Source: Methanocella_A sp963792125
GTDB lineage: Archaea; Halobacteriota; Methanocellia; Methanocellales; Methanocellaceae
NCBI GenBank assembly: GCA_963792125.1
Contig: CAWBVA010000012.1
Span: 558,001-622,000 of the forward strand
Length of the DNA: 64,000 nt
Direction: 5' to 3'
Every line of letters begins with the position of its first letter. Position 1 is the stretch's first letter. The position numbers were made by a program, and so were the translations under genes. This document shows, piece by piece, positions 47,111 to 54,672 of this stretch. The notes under the pieces were generated by a model that saw nothing but the letters and a program-made list of their open reading frames with translations, made no database searches and was not told the DNA's origin.

Positions 47111-47129
47111 ACGTTCCTCCTCAAGACGC

Positions 47130-47430
47130 TAAGGGGCCAGGAAGAGACGCCAGGACTCCACTGTAGAAACTAAGAGACACCAAGAGGCAAGGTTATTTCT
47201 AATTTTCAAGGCGCCATGGCGCCAAGCCTCATTGCCAGGCCCGTCCTTTATCGTTAATTAAGACTTCCCGGTCGCGCGCCCGCACGAGTACCTGCAGCCA
47301 GCTATGAAAGCCGAGCCAGAACACCATTCTCAGACTAAGCGTTTCAACCTGGCAACCTGTCCGCCTGGCGCCTTGAATATAAAAACAAATCTTGGCGCCC
47401 TGGCGTCTCTTCCTGGCTACCTGGCCTCTT
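47130..47430. repeat. Composite inverted repeat of GGCGCCAAG-type words
   Basis: Two nested pairs: GGGGCCAGGAAGAGACGCCA (from 47133) with TGGCGTCTCTTCCTGGCTAC (from 47401), and TTCAAGGCGCCATGGCG (from 47206) with CGCCTGGCGCCTTGAA (from 47362). The region lies between the convergent NYN and DHH genes, and the outer arm ends at the DHH stop codon. Confidence 0.8.
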
Positions 47431-48376
47431 TTCTTGGGGGCTTGTTCATGATTTGCGCGACGGCCATGTCGACACATTCTTCCAGCGCCTTGTCCAGGTC
47501 GCCACGGATCACCACGCCGGCGGCTGCTGCGTGGCCACCGCCGCTGCCGCTGAACTTTTTGCCGATGTCCTGCAGGAGCCGTGCCAGGTCCAGGTCGATG
47601 CCCCGGCGCACCCTGCCGGAGATACGCCGCTCCCGGTCTTTCTCCGAGCCCACGAAGGCGATGTCGGCGCCGAGGTTGATGAACGATGTGGCCGCCTGCG
47701 AGCCAAAGGAGCTCACCCGGCTTTCCACGATGAGCAGGTCTCCCACCCGGTGCAGCGTGAGCCGCGACGCGGCCTTCAGGATGGCGATGCGGCAGGAGAT
47801 GTCCGCGGGCACCTGTCCGAGGAAGTCCGTCACATCTGCGTACCTGATGCCGCCTTCCGCGAGGATTTTGCCGACCACCTCGAAGGTCCCGGCGCCCGCG
47901 TAGCGGAAGTGGCCGGTGTCCGTGATGATAGCCAGGACGAGCGCGAAGGCGATGTTCGCGTCGACGGGCAGTCCGTTCTTCTTGTACAGGTCGTAGACGA
48001 GCTCGGCGGTAGAGGACCCGATCCTTGCCAGGGCGATCTCGCAGCCCTCCGAGAGGTCGCCAGGCGTGTGGTGGTCGATGAGGGCGCATTTGCCCAGCGA
48101 CTTGTAGCCGGTCTGCACCAGCGTCGACGTGTCTACCGTCACTACAATGTCGTATTTCGACAGGTCCGGGGCGATGACCACGTCGATCTTCAGCCGCTCC
48201 GCAAGCATGGAGGCCATGGTGCTGGGGCTGTCGTACACGCCGATATGCCCGCCGAAGACGTGCTGCAGCGCGTAGGCGCTCCCGAGCGAGTCCACGTCTG
48301 CGTTCTTGTGACAGAGGAATAGAATGTTATGATAGTTGCGAAGGGTTTCGTAGAACTGTTTTTCGTCGACAGGCAT
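47417..48376 (-). CDS. DHH-family phosphoesterase
   Basis: A 319 aa protein of the DHH/DHHA1 type. Motifs are HKNADVDSLGSA (metal binding), VTVDTSTL, ALIDHHTPGDL (the DHH motif), IITDTGHFRYAG and the C-terminal FSGSGGGHAAAAG of DHHA1. Such archaeal proteins act as nanoRNases or on cyclic dinucleotides; which one applies is unknown. ATG 48376 is used because the longer frame overlaps the HisA-like gene and lacks the family start. It overlaps or closely follows that gene and is likely co-transcribed with it. Confidence 0.88.
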   Translation of the reverse strand: MPVDEKQFYETLRNYHNILFLCHKNADVDSLGSAYALQHVFGGHIGVYDSPSTMASMLAERLKIDVVIAPDLSKYDIVVTVDTSTLVQTGYKSLGKCALIDHHTPGDLSEGCEIALARIGSSTAELVYDLYKKNGLPVDANIAFALVLAIITDTGHFRYAGAGTFEVVGKILAEGGIRYADVTDFLGQVPADISCRIAILKAASRLTLHRVGDLLIVESRVSSFGSQAATSFINLGADIAFVGSEKDRERRISGRVRRGIDLDLARLLQDIGKKFSGSGGGHAAAAGVVIRGDLDKALEECVDMAVAQIMNKPPRKEAR

Positions 48377-48380
48377 GAGA

Positions 48381-49070
48381 TCACCGTAAAACTTCAAGAG
48401 GTATCCGGCCGGAGTGGACAGCCGAAGCGACGATCGCGCCTGCCCCGCCGGCGGCGCTGATACGATCGAGGTCTTCCATGTCCCTGACCCCGCCGCCGGC
48501 AATGATCTGATGCCGTGATTCCGAGGCTGCCGCTTCGAGCAGGGCGAAGTCCACGCCCTCGCCGGAGCCGACCCGGGCGACGTCCAGCAGTATGATGGAG
48601 TCGAGTTCCATGCCGTCGAGCATTGCCACCACCTGTAGCGGCGAGACGTCGAGCGCCGGGTCCTTAGCCATCATCCGGCCGCCCCTCATGTCCACGCTGA
48701 CGACCACGTCCGACCCCTGACAGGCTTCGATCAGCGCAAGCGACGCGGTTTCGGTGCCCAGGATGACTGACCGGGAAACTTGCTTCACCGTTTCAAAGCC
48801 CTGCCGATCGGAGACGCCGGCGTCCGCCATCGTGCGGGTGAGCTTCGAGAGGCCGGCGATGATCTGCAGGCTGTCGCCCCTGCCTGTGATGCGGTCAAGG
48901 TCGGCAATATACGTCTCTCGTGGCCGTATGGTGCGGATGACATCCACGGGGTCCGGGGTGGCTACTAATTGACTGTACTCGCTGATCGGCCGGTAGCGGT
49001 CCCGTTCGCCCCGGACGCCGCGGACCACAATGCCGCCCATGAGATCGCAGGCAAGAATGCAGCGCATCAT
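48381..49070 (-). CDS. HisA/HisF-like TIM-barrel protein
   Basis: A 229 aa barrel related to HisA. CILACDLMGGIVVRGVRGER replaces the HisA N-terminus, and the phosphate loops IIAGGGVRDMEDL and AIVASAVHSGRI are present. The family is the archaeal 'HisA-like' group also found with tetrahydromethanopterin and methanofuran genes in methylotrophic bacteria. A place in methanofuran or methanopterin synthesis fits, with mfnB 1.6 kb away, but this is inference. A true HisA cannot be excluded. Confidence 0.75.
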   Translation of the reverse strand: MMRCILACDLMGGIVVRGVRGERDRYRPISEYSQLVATPDPVDVIRTIRPRETYIADLDRITGRGDSLQIIAGLSKLTRTMADAGVSDRQGFETVKQVSRSVILGTETASLALIEACQGSDVVVSVDMRGGRMMAKDPALDVSPLQVVAMLDGMELDSIILLDVARVGSGEGVDFALLEAAASESRHQIIAGGGVRDMEDLDRISAAGGAGAIVASAVHSGRIPLEVLR

Positions 49071-49211
49071 GTCATACCCTTTATCCTCAATTTATATATA
49101 TTCAGTGGGAAGGGCGCCTCATGACGGTTTAATGCATCTACCGTATGCCGATCTCCATATCGCGCATTAACGCTGGACGTTTTAAGTATACGGTCGTGAA
49201 ATGGCTCTCTG

Positions 49212-50327
49212 ATGTGTTCCATATGCGGGGTAGCCGGTGTTACAGGGTTGCTGCTCGCTTTTTTTATGTTAGCCATCGTGCTACAGACACCAGCCGTATA
49301 TGCGGCTGTCGCCGACGATCGCCTGCAGATCACCTACGTCTACAGCCATCAGTGCCTGAGCTGCCAGCAAGCCTGGCCGGCCATCAAACAGGCTATAGAC
49401 GACTCCGGGCTGGCGGTCAACCTCTCGCGACTTGAGATCGCTTCGAGGGAGGGAGCAGAGTATGCCCGTGCTAAAGGGATCAGTTCGGTGCCTGCCGTGG
49501 TCGTCAACTGCGGCCCGCCCGTGGGGCTCGAGGACTACGACAGCGTGGAGTCGTTCGACCGGGCGCTCCGCGAGAGGATCGCCTGCGAGGCCGGCACCGG
49601 CTCATGCAACGGGGCGGCGCGTCACCATTGCACGGCCGATAAGAAGATAGCCACGCTTTCGGCGCCGACGGCCTTCGTGGCCGGCCTGGTCGCCGGCATC
49701 AATCCATGCCTGCTTGCGGTCATGGCGTTCATCGCCGGCACCACGCTGTCGACAGCCGGCCGCAGGACAGGCATCATAGCCCGCATCCTGTCATTTTGCG
49801 GCGGGCTGATGGCTGTCTACCTGCTCATAGGCATCGGGCTTATGGAGCTGATCGGGCGTGTGCCCGGGCTGGAGACGGGCCTGAAGGCGGCCATCGTCTC
49901 GATCCTGATCGTGCTGGCCTTGTGGAGCTTTGTCGATGCCTACCGGGTGAAAAAAGGAGTGGAAAGCCGATCGTTCCGGGCGGTACTCGAAAGGTTCCGA
50001 TCGTCGTACCGGCGGTTCGGCGTGCCGGCGAGCTTCGTTATTGGCGCAGCCTTCGGCCTGGTGAAGATGCCCTGCGTCGGGGGCCTGTACATCGCGATCC
50101 TGGGGACGATACTGCAGGCCGGCCAGATAGCGGAAGGCATCCTGTACCTTGTCGCTTACAACCTGGGCGTCATCACGCCTGTGCTGGCGCTGGGCTTACT
50201 GCTGACACTGGGCCTCAGCCCCGGTACCGTGAACCGGTTCAGGCACCGGTACCGGGTGGAGCTAAAGGCGTTCAACGGCGTCCTGCTGGCAGCCATGGCA
50301 GCCGGCTTCGCCCTCGGCGTGATCTGA
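49212..50327 (+). CDS. Thioredoxin-like domain fused to a CcdA-type membrane protein
   Basis: A 371 aa fusion. A signal/anchor helix (about 9-32) is followed by a thioredoxin-fold domain with the redox pair CLSC (Cys48, Cys51) and the cis-Pro block GISSVPAVVVNCG. From about residue 150 it has six or more membrane helices with the CcdA/DsbD cysteine sites GINPCLLAVMAF and KMPCVGGLYIA. It should move reducing power across the membrane, with the electron-accepting domain built in. The start may be ATG 49224 or nearby. It overlaps nothing on the plus strand and precedes mfnB. Confidence 0.85.
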   Translation: MCSICGVAGVTGLLLAFFMLAIVLQTPAVYAAVADDRLQITYVYSHQCLSCQQAWPAIKQAIDDSGLAVNLSRLEIASREGAEYARAKGISSVPAVVVNCGPPVGLEDYDSVESFDRALRERIACEAGTGSCNGAARHHCTADKKIATLSAPTAFVAGLVAGINPCLLAVMAFIAGTTLSTAGRRTGIIARILSFCGGLMAVYLLIGIGLMELIGRVPGLETGLKAAIVSILIVLALWSFVDAYRVKKGVESRSFRAVLERFRSSYRRFGVPASFVIGAAFGLVKMPCVGGLYIAILGTILQAGQIAEGILYLVAYNLGVITPVLALGLLLTLGLSPGTVNRFRHRYRVELKAFNGVLLAAMAAGFALGVI

Positions 50328-50342
50328 TTCTAAGGCGGTAAA

Positions 50343-50455
50343 GGAGATCAGGGAGGTCGGGGAGGTTAAGGAGAAACGAAAACGGAGCCTGAGGAGTAAC
50401 GTTGGACTTAGGAGACTTTATAAAATATCGGTCTCCTTGTACGACCTGATTTCCA
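50343..50455. repeat. Degenerate purine-rich inverted repeat
   Basis: GGAGATCAGGGAGGTCGGGG (50345-50364) with GGTTAAGGAG faces CGGTCTCCTTGTACGACCTG at 50431-50450. It uses the word GGAGGT instead of GGCGCC. Pairing is incomplete. Confidence 0.4.
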
Positions 50456-50665
50456 CGGACTCATCTCCAAAGTATCCTCGCACGTCCTCAACAACGATAC
50501 CTCAAAAGCTATATCAACAAGCCATGAATAATACGATCAGGTTGACTTTGTGCATTATCGTTCTTTGTGTCTTTTTACCTCAGTGTCTTCATGGATTAAA
50601 AATCGCTTAGCATCGAATTGATACATGGCAACTGTTATATAGAAAAACGATATAAGGAGTTGTGC

Positions 50666-51361
50666 ATGAAGCTGTTAGTCAGCCCCATCGACATCGACGA
50701 GGCTATCATAGCTGAACGTGGCGGCGCCGACATCATCGACGTCAAGAACCCGAAAGAGGGCTCGCTGGGCGCCAACTTCCCCTGGGTGATACAGGCGGTG
50801 CGCGCAAAAGTCTCCGGGCCGCTGAGCGCGACTATCGGCGACTTTAACTACAAGCCCGGGACAGCTTCTCTCGCGGCGCTGGGCGCGGCAGCGGCAGGGG
50901 CGGACTACGTCAAGGTCGGCCTTTACGACATCAAGACCGACGAGCAGGCCTTCGAGCTTCTGTCCAGCGTCGTCCGGGCAGTCAAGACGTACGACCGCAA
51001 CAAGATCGTCGTGGCGTCCGGCTACTCCGACTACCGGCGCATCGGGTCCATACCGGCGATGCAGCTTCCGCCCATCGCGCAGCTTGCCGGCTGTGACGTG
51101 ATCATGGTGGACACAGGCCTCAAGGACGGCAGGTCTACCTTCGAGTTCATGGACAATGACGAGCTCAAGGCCTTCGTCGATGCGGCTCACGAGAACGGTC
51201 TCCAGTGTGCGCTGGCCGGGTCGATCAAGTTCGAGGACCTGCCCGCCCTTCGGAAGATCGGCCCCGACATCATCGGCGTCCGCGGACTGGTCTGCGGCGG
51301 CAACCGCAACGACGGCATCCGCGCCGAGCTCGTGGCAAAGCTCCGTGCCAGCATGAACTGA
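50666..51361 (+). CDS. mfnB: (5-formylfuran-3-yl)methyl phosphate synthase
   Basis: Makes the furan precursor of methanofuran from two glyceraldehyde-3-phosphate. The 231 aa barrel has the Schiff-base lysine in DVKNPKEGSLGA (Lys27, as in the M. jannaschii enzyme) and the later ATIGDFNYKPGT, VKVGLYDIKT and VDTGLKDGRSTFEFM blocks. ATG 50666 follows AAGGAG by six bases; the longer frame from 50618 has no such site. It supplies the cofactor used by the Fwd complex at the left of the window. Confidence 0.93.
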   Translation: MKLLVSPIDIDEAIIAERGGADIIDVKNPKEGSLGANFPWVIQAVRAKVSGPLSATIGDFNYKPGTASLAALGAAAAGADYVKVGLYDIKTDEQAFELLSSVVRAVKTYDRNKIVVASGYSDYRRIGSIPAMQLPPIAQLAGCDVIMVDTGLKDGRSTFEFMDNDELKAFVDAAHENGLQCALAGSIKFEDLPALRKIGPDIIGVRGLVCGGNRNDGIRAELVAKLRASMN

Positions 51362-51373
51362 TTTCTAATTTCA

Positions 51374-51535
51374 AGCGGCCAAGGGTCTAAGAGAAGGCGC
51401 CAAGGCGCCACTTTTAGCAACCGAGGTTTCAAAGCGCCAAGCCTATTTGTGACTTTCAAGACGCCAAGGTATAAAGAGCCAATATATCCTGACTGGCATC
51501 GACTTGGCCCTTCTCTGGCATTGCCCTTGGCCGCG
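51374..51535. repeat. GGCGCCAAG-type repeat, copy related to that at 63.2 kb
   Basis: AAGAGAAGGCGCCAAGGCGC followed by CACTTTTAGCAACCGAGGTT is nearly the same as the left arm at 63171-63210. An outer pair, GCGGCCAAGGG (from 51374) and CCCTTGGCCGC (51526-51536), is inverted. It lies between the convergent mfnB and a small secreted-protein gene. Confidence 0.75.
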
Positions 51536-51537
51536 TA

Positions 51538-51837
51538 TTACATCGGCGCGCGGGTCTCAGTTGGCTTTTTAGGCCGGCGCAGCCAGAGGTACAGGCTTAC
51601 GATCAGCGCGATGACCAGCACGCCGGCCAGTGTCGACCACAGCGGGCTGCCTGCGTACTCCATGGCCCGGCCGCTCAGCCAGGAGGCCGTGTCGGAAGAC
51701 ACGTGGACGATACCTGCTATCAGGCCGTCCTGGTCGGGGACCGGCGTGGCTGTGGGCGTCTGCGCGGAAGCTGTCGGCAGGAATGAGATAGCGCTTAACA
51801 GAAAGAGTACGACTGTCAGTTTTTCCATCAGACTCAT
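51538..51837 (-). CDS. Small secreted protein with C-terminal membrane anchor
   Basis: A 99 aa protein: signal peptide (LTVVLFLLSAISFLPTASAQ), a Thr/Pro-rich stretch (TPTATPVPDQDG), a short middle part and a C-terminal helix (STLAGVLVIALIVSLYLWLR) with a basic tail. It is not recognised by family. GGGT upstream supports ATG 51837. Confidence 0.6.
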   Translation of the reverse strand: MSLMEKLTVVLFLLSAISFLPTASAQTPTATPVPDQDGLIAGIVHVSSDTASWLSGRAMEYAGSPLWSTLAGVLVIALIVSLYLWLRRPKKPTETRAPM

Positions 51838-52029
51838 AACGTTACCCTTGGAGCCTGTGTTCCTACGCTGTTAAAGCATTTGTACTTTTCACTGTGGCAC
51901 GGAACAGGCGCATCCATGGAGCGTGCGGTCGGAAATATCGGCGACGATCAGCCTTCTTTGCCCCTGTCGCAGAAATTTATTAATACTTGATCGGGTATAA
52001 TTACCCAAAAGGGTATATGGTGATTAGCA

Positions 52030-53574
52030 TTGTTCTTAAAAAAATTAGATACCCCTGTCGGGATGACTTTTGACGACGTGCTGCTCGTGCCGAGCCGTTC
52101 GTACGTGGAGCCCGATCACACAGATGTAAAGTCGAGATTTTCAAAGAATATCAGCCTCAACGTTCCTATAGTCAGCGCCGCCATGGACACCGTCACGGAG
52201 TCTGAGATGGCCATTGCCGTGGCCCACGAGGGCGGCATCGGCGTCATCCACCGGAACATGACCCGGGAAAAGCAGATCGAGGAAGTAAAAAAGGTCAAGC
52301 GGGGCGAGGAGATCATGAACCGTGAGGTGCTCACGGCCAGCCCGCACCAGACCATCGAGTCCGCCTGGCGGATGATGTCGGAGCAGGGCGTCACAGGCAT
52401 CCCTATCATCGAGGACAGCAAGCTCGTAGGCATCATCAGCCGCCGCGACGTGCGGCCTATCGTCAAGCTTGAGCCGACCAGGAAGATCAGCGAAGTCATG
52501 ACCCGCAGCCTGGTCACCGCCGGCGAGAACGTCAAGGTGGACGAGGCCATCGACCTCATGTACGAGCATAAGGTCGAGCGGCTGCCGGTGGTCAACGAGA
52601 AAGGGAACCTGGTCGGTATCATACTGATGCAGAACATTCTCGAGAAGCGCCAGCATCCTAACGCTATGCGCAACGGTAACGATCAATTACGCGTGGCAGC
52701 GGCCGTCGGGCCCTTCGACATCGAGCGGGCCATGGCACTGGACAAGGCCGGCGTGGACGCGGTCTGCGTTGACTGCGCCCATGCGCACAACATGCGCGTG
52801 GTCGAGTCGGCCAAGCGCATCAAGAAGATGGTATCTGCCGACGTGGTGGTCGGCAACATCGCGACGCGAGAAGCAGCTGAAGAGCTGGCAAGCTTCGCCG
52901 ACGGCATTAAAGTCGGCGTCGGCCCCGGGTCGATTTGTACCACGCGCATCGTCGCGGGAGTGGGCGTGCCCCAGCTTACGGCCATCGCCGAAGCGGCGGA
53001 AGCTGCGAGCAAGTACGACGTGCCCATCATCGCCGACGGCGGCATCCGCTACTCGGGCGACATCGCCAAGGCTATCGCCAGCGGCGCCGAGAGCGTCATG
53101 CTGGGCAACCTGATGGCCGGTACCAGAGAAGCCCCCGGCAGACTGATCACAATCAAAGGCCGGAGGTACAAGCAGTATCGTGGCATGGGCTCGCTGGGCG
53201 CCATGGCCGGCGGCGAGAGCTCCGACCGGTACTTCCAGGAGTCGAAGCGGGAGCTGGGCAAGACCAAGTTCGTCCCGGAGGGCGTCGAGGGCGCCATCCC
53301 CTACAGGGGCACCACCAGCGACACGCTGTACCAGCTGATCGGCGGCCTGCGGTCGTCCATGGGATACTGCGGCGCCAACACCATCAAGGAGATGCGGGAG
53401 AACTCGAAGTTCATCCGCGTCACTGCGTCCGGCATGACCGAGAGCCACCCGCATGACATCCTGATCACGGACGAGGCGCCGAACTACCCCCTGTCCACCA
53501 CGGCTCTAGGGTGGACAGGCGTCCACCCGCCTGTAAGGCCCGGACAGCCCATTTTTTATCAGCCCTCGCGGTAA
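52030..53574 (+). CDS. guaB: Inosine-5'-monophosphate dehydrogenase
   Basis: NAD-dependent oxidation of IMP to XMP, the committed step of GMP synthesis. The 514 aa protein has MTFDDVLLVPSRSYVEP at the start, two CBS domains (about 95-215), VDCAHAHNMRVVE, the catalytic loop GPGSICTTRIVAG (Cys about 303), GGIRYSGDIAKAIASGAESV and the flap KQYRGMGSLGAM. The start is TTG 52030 with GGTGAT six bases upstream. A T run follows the stop (53578-53588). Confidence 0.96.
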   Translation: MFLKKLDTPVGMTFDDVLLVPSRSYVEPDHTDVKSRFSKNISLNVPIVSAAMDTVTESEMAIAVAHEGGIGVIHRNMTREKQIEEVKKVKRGEEIMNREVLTASPHQTIESAWRMMSEQGVTGIPIIEDSKLVGIISRRDVRPIVKLEPTRKISEVMTRSLVTAGENVKVDEAIDLMYEHKVERLPVVNEKGNLVGIILMQNILEKRQHPNAMRNGNDQLRVAAAVGPFDIERAMALDKAGVDAVCVDCAHAHNMRVVESAKRIKKMVSADVVVGNIATREAAEELASFADGIKVGVGPGSICTTRIVAGVGVPQLTAIAEAAEAASKYDVPIIADGGIRYSGDIAKAIASGAESVMLGNLMAGTREAPGRLITIKGRRYKQYRGMGSLGAMAGGESSDRYFQESKRELGKTKFVPEGVEGAIPYRGTTSDTLYQLIGGLRSSMGYCGANTIKEMRENSKFIRVTASGMTESHPHDILITDEAPNYPLSTTALGWTGVHPPVRPGQPIFYQPSR

Positions 53575-53640
53575 GCCGGTTTTTTTCCGGGGCAACATTT
53601 TTATCCGCTTTTCATGACGCTACTGGTGACGGTAGTTACC

Positions 53641-53877
53641 ATGAAAAGACGTCTGATTATGCTAATCGCCATCATATTCGCCGCCCTGATCGTGTCCGGC
53701 TGCTGTGTATGCTGTATCCCCTGCGGCCGCACAAGGTATGCTTATGCAACCGGGGAAAGCCAGGCCCCTGCGCTAATCGCTTATAACGTCAGTGCCAGCC
53801 CGGCGCAGGGAAACGTGCCATACAATGCCACCGTTGTCCCGTTACCATCGCCTGCGGTCGGCCCGGGATCGGGGTAA
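53641..53877 (+). CDS. Small lipoprotein-like protein
   Basis: A 78 aa protein beginning MKRRLIMLIAIIFAALIVSG, a signal peptide followed by a Cys-rich stretch (GCCVCCIPCG) that fits a lipobox (VSGC). The rest is Pro/Ala/Val-rich and probably unstructured. The ATG at 53641 is preferred over 53614. Function unknown. Confidence 0.55.
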   Translation: MKRRLIMLIAIIFAALIVSGCCVCCIPCGRTRYAYATGESQAPALIAYNVSASPAQGNVPYNATVVPLPSPAVGPGSG

Positions 53878-53913
53878 CGTACATCTTCTAATTGCTTACG
53901 AGCCTTTAGAAAC

Positions 53914-53922
53914 ATTTATATA
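53914..53922 (+). promoter_or_regulatory. TATA-like element for the HTH-cdc48 cluster
   Basis: ATTTATATA lies about 35-40 bp before ATG 53954, in an AT-rich stretch. The leader would be about 10 nt. Confidence 0.45.
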
Positions 53923-53953
53923 CCATAAAAACTAACGAAATGTTATTGATACT

Positions 53954-54610
53954 ATGGACACAACCTATCTCCTTGACATCCTGGGCAACGAGAACCGCAG
54001 GAACATACTGAACCTGCTCTCATATCGCCCGTGCTACGTGACGGAGATCTCCGAGGAGCTGAAAGTCTCCCCCAAAGCGATCATCGACCACCTGAAGATC
54101 CTGGAGGAGGCCGGGCTCATCGAGAGCTTCCACGACCAGCAGGGACGGAAATATTTCCAGATTGCCAACAATGTCATGATACAGGTGTCCATCTCGCCCA
54201 TCTCTTTCCAGATCGAGGTCACCAGGGTGGAGGCTGGCGCGGACGAGCAGAAGATGCTCCGCGACAGGTTCCACGGCGACCAGATCAGCGAGGACATCGT
54301 GGGCAGGCTGAAGTATCTCTGCGAGGAGGCGCGGAGGCTCACACAGACGAGCCTCGAGCTGCGCGAGACGCAGAAGAACATCCAGAACATGCTGTCCGAG
54401 GTCACCAGCATGTCTATCGAGATCATAAACGAGGTCGCCGCCGACCAGATCGAGGCGGAGATCCTCTATTTGCTCGTCAAGGGCCCCATCAGCTTCGAAG
54501 AGATCGCCGGAAGGCTGAACATACCCGGTCCTGTGGCCAGGGCAGAGCTGGCCAGGCTGATGAAGAAGGGGCTCGTGACCTACAGAACAGGCCAGTGGAG
54601 CATAGCGTAA
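53954..54610 (+). CDS. ArsR-like winged-helix regulator with C-terminal second domain
   Basis: A 218 aa protein. The N-terminal winged helix (ILGNENRRNILNLLSYRPCY, then ISEELKVSPKAIIDHLKILE) is ArsR-like. A middle segment (about 120-160) is coiled-coil. The C-terminal part (about 165-215) forms a second helix-turn-helix (ISFEEIAGRLNIPGPVARAE, LMKKGLVTYRTG). It stands directly before cdc48 and hsp20, so it may control protein-quality genes. The stop codon TAA is also the start of the decamer repeat. Confidence 0.78.
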   Translation: MDTTYLLDILGNENRRNILNLLSYRPCYVTEISEELKVSPKAIIDHLKILEEAGLIESFHDQQGRKYFQIANNVMIQVSISPISFQIEVTRVEAGADEQKMLRDRFHGDQISEDIVGRLKYLCEEARRLTQTSLELRETQKNIQNMLSEVTSMSIEIINEVAADQIEAEILYLLVKGPISFEEIAGRLNIPGPVARAELARLMKKGLVTYRTGQWSIA

Positions 54611-54650
54611 GCATGCGTAAGCATGCGTAAGCATGCTTAAGCATGCTTAA
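54605..54650 (+). repeat. Tandem palindromic decamers between the HTH gene and cdc48
   Basis: GCGTAA followed by two copies of GCATGCGTAA and two of GCATGCTTAA (54611-54650). GCATGC is palindromic, and TTAAGCATGCTTAA at the end is a perfect 14-bp palindrome. The period is exactly 10 bp, about one helical turn, placing all copies on one face of the DNA. Confidence 0.9.
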
Positions 54651-54672
54651 ACTGAGCGAGGTGAAAGGCAAT

